A DNA stretch of 64,000 nucleotides, from contig NZ_JBFANZ010000010.1 in NCBI RefSeq assembly GCF_040659735.1, positions 1 through 64,000 of the forward strand. Direction: 5' to 3'. The notes beneath the pieces were generated by a model. That model did no database searches. It was given only the letters and a program-made list of their open reading frames with translations, and was not told where the DNA came from. A program made the translations under genes and the position numbers. Positions within the stretch are counted from its first letter, which is position 1; the number at the start of each line of letters is the position of its first letter. Origin of the DNA: Micromonospora_I sp040659735 (GTDB taxonomy: Bacteria; Actinomycetota; Actinomycetes; Mycobacteriales; Micromonosporaceae). Positions 34,598 through 42,649 of the stretch are shown here, piece after piece.

Positions 34598-35065
34598 CTA
34601 GGCGGTCGGGGGGAGCGTCGAGCCCGGTGCGCCGTACGTTCCGCCGTAGTAGCCACCGAGCTTGTCCCGGTACGTCGGATCGCCGTAGGTCGTCTCGTCG
34701 AATTCCGGAGCAGCCTTGATCTGGCCCTTGCTCCGGTCGAGGTAGACCTTCCGATCCTCGTGGTCGACGTGGTTGATCACGCCGGCCGGCAGCATCACCT
34801 TCTTGCCGAAGATCCACGGCCCGGTGTCGACCACCAGGTAACTGGCGTTGACGTCGTGGCTGGCACTGTCGATCTTGCCAATGCCGCCATCGGTCGCCTC
34901 CACCTTGTAGCCCACCACGTCGCCGCCGGTCACGTCGGCATCCTCGCGGTAGCTCCACGGATCGAAGGCGTGGGCCGGGGTCGCCCCGGCGAAGGCGCCC
35001 CCGCCGTCGTGCGCCAGGGGGTCCGACGTCTGGTTCGGGGTCGTCTGAGGGTCGAGCCTGTCCAC
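34598..35065 (-). CDS. PRC-barrel domain protein
   Basis: A 155-residue soluble protein. After a 45-residue polar N-terminus, residues about 45-115 form a PRC-barrel (VVGYKVEATDGGIGKIDSAS, YLVVDTGPWIFGKKVMLPAG, DHEDRKVYLD). The tail is Gly/Tyr-rich (GGYYGGTYGAPG). PRC-barrel proteins occur in ribosome maturation and photosynthesis, but the small stand-alone actinobacterial ones are usually linked to stress and have no proven role. GAGGAG precedes the GTG at 35065. Confidence 0.85.
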   Translation of the reverse strand: MDRLDPQTTPNQTSDPLAHDGGGAFAGATPAHAFDPWSYREDADVTGGDVVGYKVEATDGGIGKIDSASHDVNASYLVVDTGPWIFGKKVMLPAGVINHVDHEDRKVYLDRSKGQIKAAPEFDETTYGDPTYRDKLGGYYGGTYGAPGSTLPPTA

Positions 35066-35159
35066 GGGCTTTCACTCCTCTTCTCGACATCGACTGCTCT
35101 GTCATCCCTCGCCATACCCGGTGCCCGGATCGGCTACACGCGTAGATCGAAGATCCTTG

Positions 35160-35183
35160 GTGAATGGGTGAATGGGTGAATGG
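35160..35183. repeat. three tandem copies of GTGAATGG
   Basis: An 8-base unit occurs three times in direct succession in the region between the PRC-barrel gene and the cimA leader. No function can be assigned. Confidence 0.6.
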
Positions 35184-35280
35184 CCGGGTCAGGTCGGTGG
35201 TCGGGGCACCTGTCCGCGTCGACTTCCCAAATTGTGGACTTTTCTTCCCGGAGATCGGTCGGGATGGCAAAGTACTCTGC

Positions 35281-35313
35281 GTGACGCAGCTCGTACTCAT
35301 TATTGGCACCTAG
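35281..35313 (+). CDS. cimA leader peptide MTQLVLIIGT
   Basis: A ten-codon frame starting with GTG and containing CTC GTA CTC ATT ATT, that is Leu-Val-Leu-Ile-Ile, five consecutive branched-chain codons. The Ile and Val codons used are rare in this genome. The same frame upstream also reads Val-Leu-Cys-Val, so the real start could differ, although no other start codon is in frame nearby. The TAG stop begins the 5' arm of a hairpin, the same layout as in the ilvB leader. TACTCT at 35273-35278 is close to the GTG. There is no good Shine-Dalgarno. Confidence 0.7.
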   Translation: MTQLVLIIGT

Positions 35314-35374
35314 CGCGCCGGCCCCCCTCACGCCGAGCGCGCAGACCTCCCGCATCCGCCGGGGGGTCTTTTTG
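35313..35374 (+). terminator. cimA attenuator: hairpin plus intrinsic terminator
   Basis: Hairpin 1 pairs GCGCGCCGGC (35313-35322) with GCCG-A-GCGCGC (35332-35342), ten pairs with one bulge. Its loop contains CCCCC, continuing a six-C run. Hairpin 2 pairs AGACCTCCCG (35343-35352) with CGGGGGGTCT (35360-35369), followed by TTTTTG. The six-G run of hairpin 2 can pair with the C run of hairpin 1, which gives a plausible antiterminator when a ribosome stalls in the leader peptide. Confidence 0.75.
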
Positions 35375-35416
35375 TTGGTCGCCACGAGCCGGTCGCAGGT
35401 CGAGAGAGGAATTTCG

Positions 35417-37015
35417 ATGACATTCCAGGTGTACGACACGACGCTGCGCGACGGGGCACAGCGTGAGGGGATCAGCTATTCGGTCGTCGACAAGCTGGCC
35501 ATCGCGCGACTGCTGGACGACTTCGGCGTCGGCTTCATCGAAGGCGGCTGGCCGGGCGCGATGCCGAAGGACACCGAGTTCTTCCGCCGGGCCCGCACCG
35601 AACTCGACCTGCGGCACGCGCTCCTCGTCGCGTTCGGCGCCACCCGCAAGGCCGGCGTCGCGGTCGCCGACGACCCCCAGGTGCGCGCCCTGCTCGACGC
35701 CGAGACGGCGGCGGTGTGTCTGGTCGCCAAGTCCGACATCCGGCACGTCGAGCGGGCGCTGCGCACCACCGGAGCCGAGAACCTGGCCATGGTCCGCGAC
35801 ACGGTCGCGCACTTCGTCGCCGAGGGCCGTCGCGTCTTCCTCGACTGCGAGCACTTCTTCGACGGCTACCGCTTCGACCCGGCGTACACCAGCGAGGTCA
35901 CCGCGACCGCGCTCGAAGCCGGCGCCGAGGTGGTCGTCATGTGCGACACCAACGGCGGGATGCTGCCGTCGCAGGTGACCGCGGCGATCGGCCAGCTCGT
36001 CGACCGGCTCGGGGTCCGTCCGGACCGGCTCGGCATCCACTGCCAGAACGACACCTCGTGCGCGGTGGCCAACACCGTCGCCGCCGTCGAGGCGGGGGTG
36101 AAGCACTTCCAGGGCACCGCCAACGGCTACGGCGAGCGGCCCGGCAATGCCGACATCTTCGCCGTCGTCGGCAACCTGCAACTCAAGCTCGGGCTGCCCG
36201 TCCTACCGGAGGGGTGCCTCGAACAGATGGTGCGCGTCTCGCACGCCATCGCCGAGATCGCCAACATCGCCCCCGACACCCACCAGGCCTACGTCGGGGC
36301 CGCCGCCTTCGCCCACAAGGCGGGGTTGCACGCGAGCGCGATCAAAGTGGATCCGGTGCTCTACAACCACGTCGACCCGGCCGTGGTGGGCAACGACATG
36401 CGGATCCTCGTCACCGAGATGGCCGGTCGGGCCAGCATCGAGCTCAAGAGCCGTGAACTCGGTCTGGACCTGGCCGGCCATCCCGACGCGCTGTCGCGGG
36501 TCACCAAGCGGGTCAAGGAACTGGAGGCCGAGGGCTGGTCGTTCGAGGCGGCCGACGCCTCGTTCGAGCTGCTGGTCCGCGCCGAGCTCGCCGCCGAGAC
36601 CGGCGCGGCGACCGTGCGGCCGTTCACGCTGGAGTCCTACCGGGTGATCGTCGAGCACCGCGAGGACGACGCGGTGGTCTCCGAGGCGACCGTCAAGATC
36701 CGGGTACGCGGCGAGCGGGTGATCGCCACGGCGGAGGGGAACGGTCCGGTCAACGCCCTCGACGAGGCGCTCCGGGTGGCGCTCTCCCGGCACTACCCCG
36801 AGCTGCGCGGCTTCGAATTGGCCGACTACAAGGTGCGCATCCTGGAGGGGAGCCACGGCACCGGCGCCGTCACGCGGGTGCTCGTGGAGACCGACGCGGA
36901 GGGTGGGCGCGACTGGACCACGGTGGGCGTCCACGAAAACGTGGTCGAGGCCAGCTGGCACGCGCTGGTGGACGCGCTCGCGTACGGGCTGGTGAAGGCC
37001 GGCGTGACCGCATGA
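35417..37015 (+). CDS. cimA: (R)-citramalate synthase
   Basis: A 532-residue enzyme of the LeuA/CimA family that condenses pyruvate with acetyl-CoA, opening a threonine-independent route to isoleucine. The catalytic barrel begins VYDTTLRDGAQREGISYS, and GGWPGAMPKDTEFF plus the metal-site HCQNDTSCAVANT are of CimA rather than LeuA type. The HKAGLHASAI block and a C-terminal LeuA-type regulatory domain (from about residue 395) complete it; length matches the family. GAGAGGA precedes the ATG at 35417. The upstream attenuator indicates control by branched-chain aminoacyl-tRNA. LeuCD and LeuB in this window can take citramalate on to 2-oxobutanoate. Confidence 0.94.
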   Translation: MTFQVYDTTLRDGAQREGISYSVVDKLAIARLLDDFGVGFIEGGWPGAMPKDTEFFRRARTELDLRHALLVAFGATRKAGVAVADDPQVRALLDAETAAVCLVAKSDIRHVERALRTTGAENLAMVRDTVAHFVAEGRRVFLDCEHFFDGYRFDPAYTSEVTATALEAGAEVVVMCDTNGGMLPSQVTAAIGQLVDRLGVRPDRLGIHCQNDTSCAVANTVAAVEAGVKHFQGTANGYGERPGNADIFAVVGNLQLKLGLPVLPEGCLEQMVRVSHAIAEIANIAPDTHQAYVGAAAFAHKAGLHASAIKVDPVLYNHVDPAVVGNDMRILVTEMAGRASIELKSRELGLDLAGHPDALSRVTKRVKELEAEGWSFEAADASFELLVRAELAAETGAATVRPFTLESYRVIVEHREDDAVVSEATVKIRVRGERVIATAEGNGPVNALDEALRVALSRHYPELRGFELADYKVRILEGSHGTGAVTRVLVETDAEGGRDWTTVGVHENVVEASWHALVDALAYGLVKAGVTA

Positions 37016-37023
37016 GGCGGATC

Positions 37024-37058
37024 GGAAGGGCCCTGCCCTGTGCGGAAAGGGCCCTCCC
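37024..37058. terminator. hairpin between cimA and the convergent EEP gene
   Basis: GGAAGGGCCCT pairs with AGGGCCCTCCC with one mismatch. The AGGGCCCT element occurs twice and is itself palindromic. It lies between two converging genes. Confidence 0.65.
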
Positions 37059-37064
37059 GCCGAA

Positions 37065-38060
37065 TCAGGACCGCGGAAGGGTGAGCTCGGCGAGCACGGG
37101 GCGGTGGTCGCTGCCGGGCAGTGGGTGCACCGAGACGCCGCTCACCCCGATCCGCCGGTCGACGAGCACGTGATCGATGGTGACCGGCGGAATGAGATCC
37201 CCGTCGTACGGGCCCCACGTGCCGACCAGGCCCTGACCGACCGCGGCCGCGGCGTCGACGTACCCCGTGCCGAGCAGGCGGCGCAGGACCGCGTGGTCCA
37301 GCGTCGAGTTGAAATCGCCGGCGAGGATGCGCAGCCCCCCGTGCGGCGTCGCGGCCGGCTGCGCGCGTAGGTCGGCCCACCAGTCCGGCAGGGTGGAGAG
37401 CGCGTGCGGGGCCATCGGGTGCGCCGATTCGACGCGCACCGGCGGGGCGCCCGGCACGGCGAGCGTCCCGTACGCCTGGGTGAATCCGCCGGCATTGCGA
37501 CGGATACCGGTGTCGGTGAGCGGAAAGCGTGTGTAGAGCGCCGACCCCGTGGTGCCCACCTCCGCGTTGAGCTGCCGGTGCGGCAGCAACTCCGCCAGGC
37601 CCAGCCGGTCCAGCTCCGCCTGCGTCTGCGGCGTGAACTCCTGCAGTGCCAGCACGTCCACCCGGTGCGTGCGGACCAGCCCGACCACGGTCGCCGCGTC
37701 GCCCTCTCCGGCGAGCATGTTGGCGGTGGCGACCCGCAGTGGCGGACCGCCCGTGGCGGCACTGTCGGGCAGCGCCCGGGGCGCGACCGCGCCGATCAGC
37801 GTCAGCGCGACGACGCCGGCTGTCACCGCGGGCCACCGGCGGCGCAGCGCGACCGCGAGCACCAGCGGCGCGAGCGCCCAGCCGGCGACGTACGGCGTGA
37901 AGGCCACCAGTTGTACCAGCGGACCGCGTTCGAGCCCCGGCAGGCGGATCAGCGCCCACAGCAGTCCCGGGGCGGCGAGCAGCCAGCAAAGCCAGGTCAG
38001 TGCCGGGGACCGCCGGCGTGCGACCGGTGCCGTGCTCTTCTCTGTCGTCTCCACGCTCAT
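37065..38060 (-). CDS. membrane endonuclease/exonuclease/phosphatase (EEP) family protein
   Basis: A 331-residue protein with three N-terminal membrane segments (about residues 20-95) followed by an EEP domain. Active-site motifs are ATANML, ALQEFTPQT, LAGDFNST, TIDHVLVD and GSDHRPV, in the usual order. The catalytic domain is likely outside the cell, where such proteins act as phosphodiesterases or nucleases; the substrate is unknown. The ATG at 38060 begins MSVETTEKS. It is divergent from moxR. Confidence 0.88.
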   Translation of the reverse strand: MSVETTEKSTAPVARRRSPALTWLCWLLAAPGLLWALIRLPGLERGPLVQLVAFTPYVAGWALAPLVLAVALRRRWPAVTAGVVALTLIGAVAPRALPDSAATGGPPLRVATANMLAGEGDAATVVGLVRTHRVDVLALQEFTPQTQAELDRLGLAELLPHRQLNAEVGTTGSALYTRFPLTDTGIRRNAGGFTQAYGTLAVPGAPPVRVESAHPMAPHALSTLPDWWADLRAQPAATPHGGLRILAGDFNSTLDHAVLRRLLGTGYVDAAAAVGQGLVGTWGPYDGDLIPPVTIDHVLVDRRIGVSGVSVHPLPGSDHRPVLAELTLPRS

Positions 38061-38242
38061 CCGGGCACGTTAACCACCCCGTGTCGGCGTCGGGAACGCG
38101 CCGTCGTCCTGCCCGGCCACGCGCTCCGACCGGCCGGCGCGTTAATCGGGCCGTTTAGCGGGCAACCCCGACGGGTGCCCGACCCCGCCGGGCACGGACG
38201 TCCACCGCCAGTCATCCGCGCGCTCGACCGAGGGGAACCCAC

Positions 38243-39268
38243 ATGGTCACGCCCACACCGGCCACGACGGTCGCGACCGCGAGCGACCTGGAGCAGACGC
38301 TGTTCGAGGTCAAGAAGGTGATCGTCGGGCAGGACCGCCTGGTGGAACGCCTCCTCACGGCGCTGCTGGCCGATGGGCACTGCCTGCTGGAAGGGGTGCC
38401 CGGAATCGCGAAGACGCTCGCCGCGCAGACCCTGGCCACCGCGGTCGGCGGCGATTTCTCCCGGATCCAGTTCACCCCCGACCTGGTCCCGTCGGACATC
38501 GTCGGCACCCGGATCTACCGGGCGTCGACGGAGAGCTTCGACGTGGAACTCGGCCCCGTGATGGCCAACCTGGTGCTCGCCGACGAGATCAACCGCGCCC
38601 CCGCGAAGGTGCAGTCGGCGTTGCTGGAGGCGATGGCCGAGCGGCAGGTGTCGATCGGCGGGCGCAGCTATCCGGTGCCCGACCCGTTCCTGGTGCTCGC
38701 CACGCAGAACCCGATCGAGTCCGAAGGGGTCTACCAGCTGCCGGAGGCGCAGCGCGACCGGTTCCTGATGAAGGTCGTCGTCGACTATCCGAGCGACGAG
38801 GAGGAGCTGGGGATCCTCTACCGGATGGGGGCCAGGCGACCGCACGCCACACGGGTGCTCGACCCGGAGCGGCTGCGCGCCCTGCAGGCGCGGGCGCGCA
38901 CCGTCTTCGTGCACCACGCCCTCGCCGAGTACGTCGTCCGGCTGGTGCTCGCCACCCGCCGTCCCGAACGGTTCGGCCTCGCGCCACTCGCGCCGCAACT
39001 CGCGTACGGGGCGAGTCCGCGCGCCACGCTGGGCCTGGTCGCCGCGGCCCGCGCGCTGGCGCTGCTGCGCGGACGCGACTACGTGCTCCCCGACGACGTG
39101 CAGGAGCTTGCCGTGGACGTGCTCGCCCATCGGCTGGTGCTCTCCTTCGACGCGGTGGCGGAAGGGGTTTCGGCGGAGTCCATCGTGCGCCGGCTGCTCC
39201 AGGCGGTTCCCCCGCCGCGGATCGCGCCGGCCCGCGAGGAGTCCACCGTCGGCCTGGCCGCGGCATGA
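38243..39268 (+). CDS. MoxR family AAA+ ATPase
   Basis: A 341-residue AAA+ protein, a chaperone-like ATPase that usually works with VWA-domain partners. It has Walker A in EGVPGIAKT, Walker B in LVLADEINRAPAKVQ, sensor LATQNPIESEG, and PEAQRDRFLMK. The ATG follows GAGGGGA. The stop overlaps the DUF58 start (ATGA), and the next gene also overlaps, so moxR-DUF58-VWA is one coupled operon. Such operons are linked to envelope and stress functions in actinobacteria. Confidence 0.95.
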   Translation: MVTPTPATTVATASDLEQTLFEVKKVIVGQDRLVERLLTALLADGHCLLEGVPGIAKTLAAQTLATAVGGDFSRIQFTPDLVPSDIVGTRIYRASTESFDVELGPVMANLVLADEINRAPAKVQSALLEAMAERQVSIGGRSYPVPDPFLVLATQNPIESEGVYQLPEAQRDRFLMKVVVDYPSDEEELGILYRMGARRPHATRVLDPERLRALQARARTVFVHHALAEYVVRLVLATRRPERFGLAPLAPQLAYGASPRATLGLVAAARALALLRGRDYVLPDDVQELAVDVLAHRLVLSFDAVAEGVSAESIVRRLLQAVPPPRIAPAREESTVGLAAA

Positions 39269-40254
39269 CGCGTGGGACGCGCGACGTCGACCACGCCAGC
39301 CTCCCGCAGTTGGCGCCCGAGGCGCGGCTGCGCCGGCTGGAACTGACCGTCACCCGGCGACTCGACGGACTCCTGCACGGACAGCACATCGGTCTGCTGC
39401 CCGGGGCGGGAAGCGAGCTCGCCGGTAGCCGCGAGTACCGGCCGGGGGAGGACGAGGTGCGCCGGATGGACTGGGCGGTCACCGCGCGGACGGCGGTGCC
39501 GCACGTGCGCGAGGTCGACGCCGACCGGGAACTGAGCACCTGGGTGCTGGTCGACTCGACGCCGAGCATGGACTTCGGCACGGCCGAGGTGGAGAAGCGG
39601 GAGTTGGCGGTCGCCGCGCTCGCCGCGGTCGGGTTCCTCACCGCCGGCGTGGGCAACCGGCTCGGCGTCCACGTGCTCGGCGCGGAGACGGTGCGCCGAT
39701 TCCCGGACCGCACCGGCCGCACCCATCTGCTGGGGTTGCTGCGTACGCTGCTGGCCGCGCCGCGTGGCGCGGACGGCGCCCGGCCACCGTCGCTCGCCTC
39801 CGCGATCGACGGGTTGCGCCGATCGGCGCCCCGGCGCGGTCTGATCGTCGTGGTGTCCGATTTTCTGGACGGGCTCCCCGACGCCGAGGGCGGCGAGCCG
39901 ACGTGGGAGAAGCCGTTGCGGCGGCTCCGCGTGCGCCATCAGGTGCTCGCGGTCGAGGTGACGGACCCACGCGAGCTGGAGCTGCCGGACGTCGGCCTCA
40001 TCACGCTGATGGACCCGGAGACCGGGCAGCGCCGCGAGGTGTCGACCGGCAGTGCGCGGCTGCGCGAGCGCTTCGCCGCGGCCGCCGCCGGGCAGCGGCG
40101 GACGGTCGCGCAGGCGTTGCGTCGGGCGGGGGCGGCGCACCTGTCGCTGCGGACGGACCGGGACTGGGTCGCCGACATCGTCCGGCACGTCCACGTCCAG
40201 CGCCGGCTTTCGGTCGCCGGGCCGGCGGCGGGCTTCCGCGGAGGTGTCGCATGA
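39265..40254 (+). CDS. DUF58 domain protein (VWA-like)
   Basis: A 329-residue protein of the DUF58 family, which has a divergent VWA fold and pairs with MoxR ATPases. The signature GSELAGSREYRPGEDEVRRMDWAVTART appears in part as REYRPGEDEVRRMDW near residue 55. A degenerate MIDAS-like VDSTPSMDFG follows. No membrane segment is predicted. Start and stop overlap both neighbours by four bases. The exact biochemical role of DUF58 is unknown. Confidence 0.92.
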   Translation: MTRGTRDVDHASLPQLAPEARLRRLELTVTRRLDGLLHGQHIGLLPGAGSELAGSREYRPGEDEVRRMDWAVTARTAVPHVREVDADRELSTWVLVDSTPSMDFGTAEVEKRELAVAALAAVGFLTAGVGNRLGVHVLGAETVRRFPDRTGRTHLLGLLRTLLAAPRGADGARPPSLASAIDGLRRSAPRRGLIVVVSDFLDGLPDAEGGEPTWEKPLRRLRVRHQVLAVEVTDPRELELPDVGLITLMDPETGQRREVSTGSARLRERFAAAAAGQRRTVAQALRRAGAAHLSLRTDRDWVADIVRHVHVQRRLSVAGPAAGFRGGVA

Positions 40255-41219
40255 GCATGAACTGGGAGTCCCCGCACCGGCTCTGGCTGCTGGCCGGAGT
40301 GGTCGGCCTGCTGGCCGGGTACCTGTTCCTGCAGCGGCGGCGGAGCCGCTACGCGGTGCGCTTCACCAACCTGCGCCTGCTGGACCGGGTCGCGCCGAAC
40401 CGGCCGGCCTGGCGTCGGCACGTACCGGCCGGGTTGTTCCTGGCCATGCTGTCGCTGTTGGTGGTCGGCTTCGCGCGTCCCAACGCCGACGTGCGGGTCC
40501 CGCGCGAGCGGGCCACCGTCATGGTCGCGGTGGACGTGTCGACGTCGATGCTCGCCACCGATGTGGCGCCGAACCGGCTGGCGGCGGCGAAGTCCGCGGC
40601 GCACGGGTTCGTCGCCGACCTGCCCAAGCAGTTCAACGTCGGGCTGGTCGCCTTCGCCGGAAACGCCTCGGTGCTGGTCGCCCCGGACACCAACCGAAAG
40701 GCGTTGGACGCCGGCATCGACCGGCTCGCGGAGGGTGTGACCGGCACCCAGGGCACCGCCATCGGCGAGGCGATCAACACGTCGTTGGAGGGGATCCGTT
40801 CGCTGGACGCCAAGGCGGCCGAGACCCCGCCGCCCTCCCGGATCGTGCTCCTCTCCGACGGCGCGAACACGTCGGGTCGGGACCCGGAGACCGCGGCGAA
40901 CGAGGCGATCGAAGCGGGCGTTCCGGTCGACACCATCTCCTTCGGCACCGTCGACGGCACCATCAACCAGGGGGGTGGCCAGCCGCTGCGCGTCCCGGTG
41001 GACGGAGACAGCCTGCGAGCCGTGGCCGGGGTGACCGGCGGCGCCTACCACGAGGCGGAAAGCAGCGACGAGCTGCGGAAGGTCTACGACAACATCGGTA
41101 CGTCGGTGGGCTACCGCACCGAGCGGCAGGACGTCTCCGCCCGCTTCATCGGGGTGGGGTTGCTGCTGGGCCTGGCCGCCGCCGGCGGCTCGATGCTGTG
41201 GTTCTCCCGCCTGCCCTGA
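40251..41219 (+). CDS. VWA domain membrane protein (BatA-like)
   Basis: A 322-residue protein: an N-terminal membrane pair (about residues 8-25 and 55-75), a VWA domain with the MIDAS motif VDVSTSM (D-x-S-x-S) near residue 95 and LLSDGANTSG later, and a C-terminal membrane segment (VGLLLGLAAAGGSMLWF). This is the BatA-type partner of MoxR and DUF58. Metal binding by the MIDAS site is expected. A second in-frame ATG lies two codons in. Confidence 0.94.
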   Translation: MSMNWESPHRLWLLAGVVGLLAGYLFLQRRRSRYAVRFTNLRLLDRVAPNRPAWRRHVPAGLFLAMLSLLVVGFARPNADVRVPRERATVMVAVDVSTSMLATDVAPNRLAAAKSAAHGFVADLPKQFNVGLVAFAGNASVLVAPDTNRKALDAGIDRLAEGVTGTQGTAIGEAINTSLEGIRSLDAKAAETPPPSRIVLLSDGANTSGRDPETAANEAIEAGVPVDTISFGTVDGTINQGGGQPLRVPVDGDSLRAVAGVTGGAYHEAESSDELRKVYDNIGTSVGYRTERQDVSARFIGVGLLLGLAAAGGSMLWFSRLP

Positions 41220-41238
41220 CGTCTCTCAGGAGTGTGCG

Positions 41239-42165
41239 ATGACTACCAGCCCTACCGGCCTCGGCGAACCGCGCGGACCGTGGTTCGTCTCGCCCGAGCT
41301 GAACCCCGCCGACCGTCCCGGTTACGGCGTGCCGGAGGCCGCGCCGCGCGGGGGTGGAGCCGGTGCGTGGCGGCGCGGCCTCCTCGCCGCCCTCGCCGTG
41401 GTGGCGCTCTCCACGGCGTCCGGCGGGCTCGCCGGCGGCTACGTCGCGAGCCGCGACCCCGCCCAGGGCAAGGTCGCGGCGAGCCCGCCGAGCTCCCCGG
41501 GCGGCGCGTCCGGCGTCCCCGCGGATCTGGTCAACGCGGCGGCGCAGGCGCTGCCGGGGGTCGTCTCCGTGCAGGTGGGCACCGGCAGCGGCATGGCCGG
41601 CGGCTCCGGTTTCGCCGTCGACGACGGACAACACATCATCACCAACGACCACATCCTCGACGCCGGGGGTTCGGGCGGGGTGACCGGCAGCGCGGCGGGC
41701 GGCAACGGAACAGGCGTCACCGTCGTGGGGCCGGACGGCCGGCGGTTGCCGGCCCAGGTGGTCGGCCGCGATCCGGGCAGCGACATCGCGGTGTTGCGGG
41801 TGTCGCGGTCGGCGGGTCTGCGGCCGCTGCCCCTCGCCCAGCCGAAGAGCACCCGGGTGGGGGAGCCGGTCCTCGCGGTCGGCTCGCCACTGGGCCTCTC
41901 GGGCACCGTCACCGCCGGCATCGTGAGCGCTCTGGACCGGCAGGTGCGGCTCGGCCACGCGGGCCGGCAGTCGGCGGTGCAGACGGACGCCTCCATCAAC
42001 CCGGGGAACTCCGGCGGACCGCTGGTCAACGCCCGCGGTGAGGTGATCGGGGTGAACACGGCGATCGCCACACTGGAGGGAAGCGGCTCGATCGGGATCG
42101 GGTTCGCGATCCCCATCCAGCGGGCGGAGCAGGTGGCCGACCGCCTCATCCGGCGGGGCGGCTGA
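41239..42165 (+). CDS. membrane-anchored trypsin-like serine protease without PDZ domain
   Basis: A 308-residue HtrA/DegP-like protease. A 45-residue polar N-terminus leads into one membrane segment (about residues 46-68), then a Pro/Ser linker and the protease domain. The catalytic triad is His in ITNDHILD, Asp in GSDIAVLRV and Ser in NPGNSGGPLV. The protein ends right after the catalytic domain (IQRAEQVADRLIRRGG), so the PDZ domain usual in HtrA is missing. CAGGAG precedes the ATG. It follows the VWA gene after 19 bases and probably belongs to the same operon, consistent with an envelope-stress module. Confidence 0.9.
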   Translation: MTTSPTGLGEPRGPWFVSPELNPADRPGYGVPEAAPRGGGAGAWRRGLLAALAVVALSTASGGLAGGYVASRDPAQGKVAASPPSSPGGASGVPADLVNAAAQALPGVVSVQVGTGSGMAGGSGFAVDDGQHIITNDHILDAGGSGGVTGSAAGGNGTGVTVVGPDGRRLPAQVVGRDPGSDIAVLRVSRSAGLRPLPLAQPKSTRVGEPVLAVGSPLGLSGTVTAGIVSALDRQVRLGHAGRQSAVQTDASINPGNSGGPLVNARGEVIGVNTAIATLEGSGSIGIGFAIPIQRAEQVADRLIRRGG

Positions 42166-42223
42166 CACGTCAGCGGCGGGAATGCGCGCGCGTGCCGGCC
42201 GGTGCGACCACTAGCCTCAAGGG

Positions 42224-42649
42224 ATGGCCGAGGATCTGCGCGTGAGTGAGCGGCTGGTCATTCCGGCCAGCGAGTTGCGCGAACGCTTTTCCCGGTCGTC
42301 AGGTCCGGGCGGGCAAGGGGTAAACACCACGGATTCCCGCGTCGAGCTCACCTTCGACGTCGGAGCCTCCGCGGCGCTGCCGGAGTGGTTGCGCGGTCGG
42401 ATCAGTGAGCGGCTCGCCGGGCGGCTCGTCGACGGCTCGCTCACCGTGACGGCCAGTGAGCACCGCGCGCAGCTCGCCAATCGCGAGGCCGCCCGTGCCC
42501 GGCTCGCCGCCCTGCTGCGCGAGGCGTCGGCGCCGCCGGCGCCGCCCCGTCGCGCCACCAAACCGAGTCGCCGGGCGAAGGAGCGGCGGCTCGACGCCAA
42601 GCGTCGGCAGTCGCAGTTGAAGAAGGGCCGACGGGCCCAGGAGGATTAG
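42224..42649 (+). CDS. arfB: alternative ribosome-rescue factor ArfB
   Basis: A 141-residue codon-independent peptidyl-tRNA hydrolase that frees stalled ribosomes. The catalytic GGQ lies in SSGPGGQGVNTTDSRVEL. The C-terminus is a long basic tail (RRAKERRLDAKRRQ, KKGRRAQED), which in ArfB enters the empty mRNA channel. Length is typical (about 140). The stop overlaps the stop of the convergent glycosylase gene by four bases. Confidence 0.92.
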   Translation: MAEDLRVSERLVIPASELRERFSRSSGPGGQGVNTTDSRVELTFDVGASAALPEWLRGRISERLAGRLVDGSLTVTASEHRAQLANREAARARLAALLREASAPPAPPRRATKPSRRAKERRLDAKRRQSQLKKGRRAQED

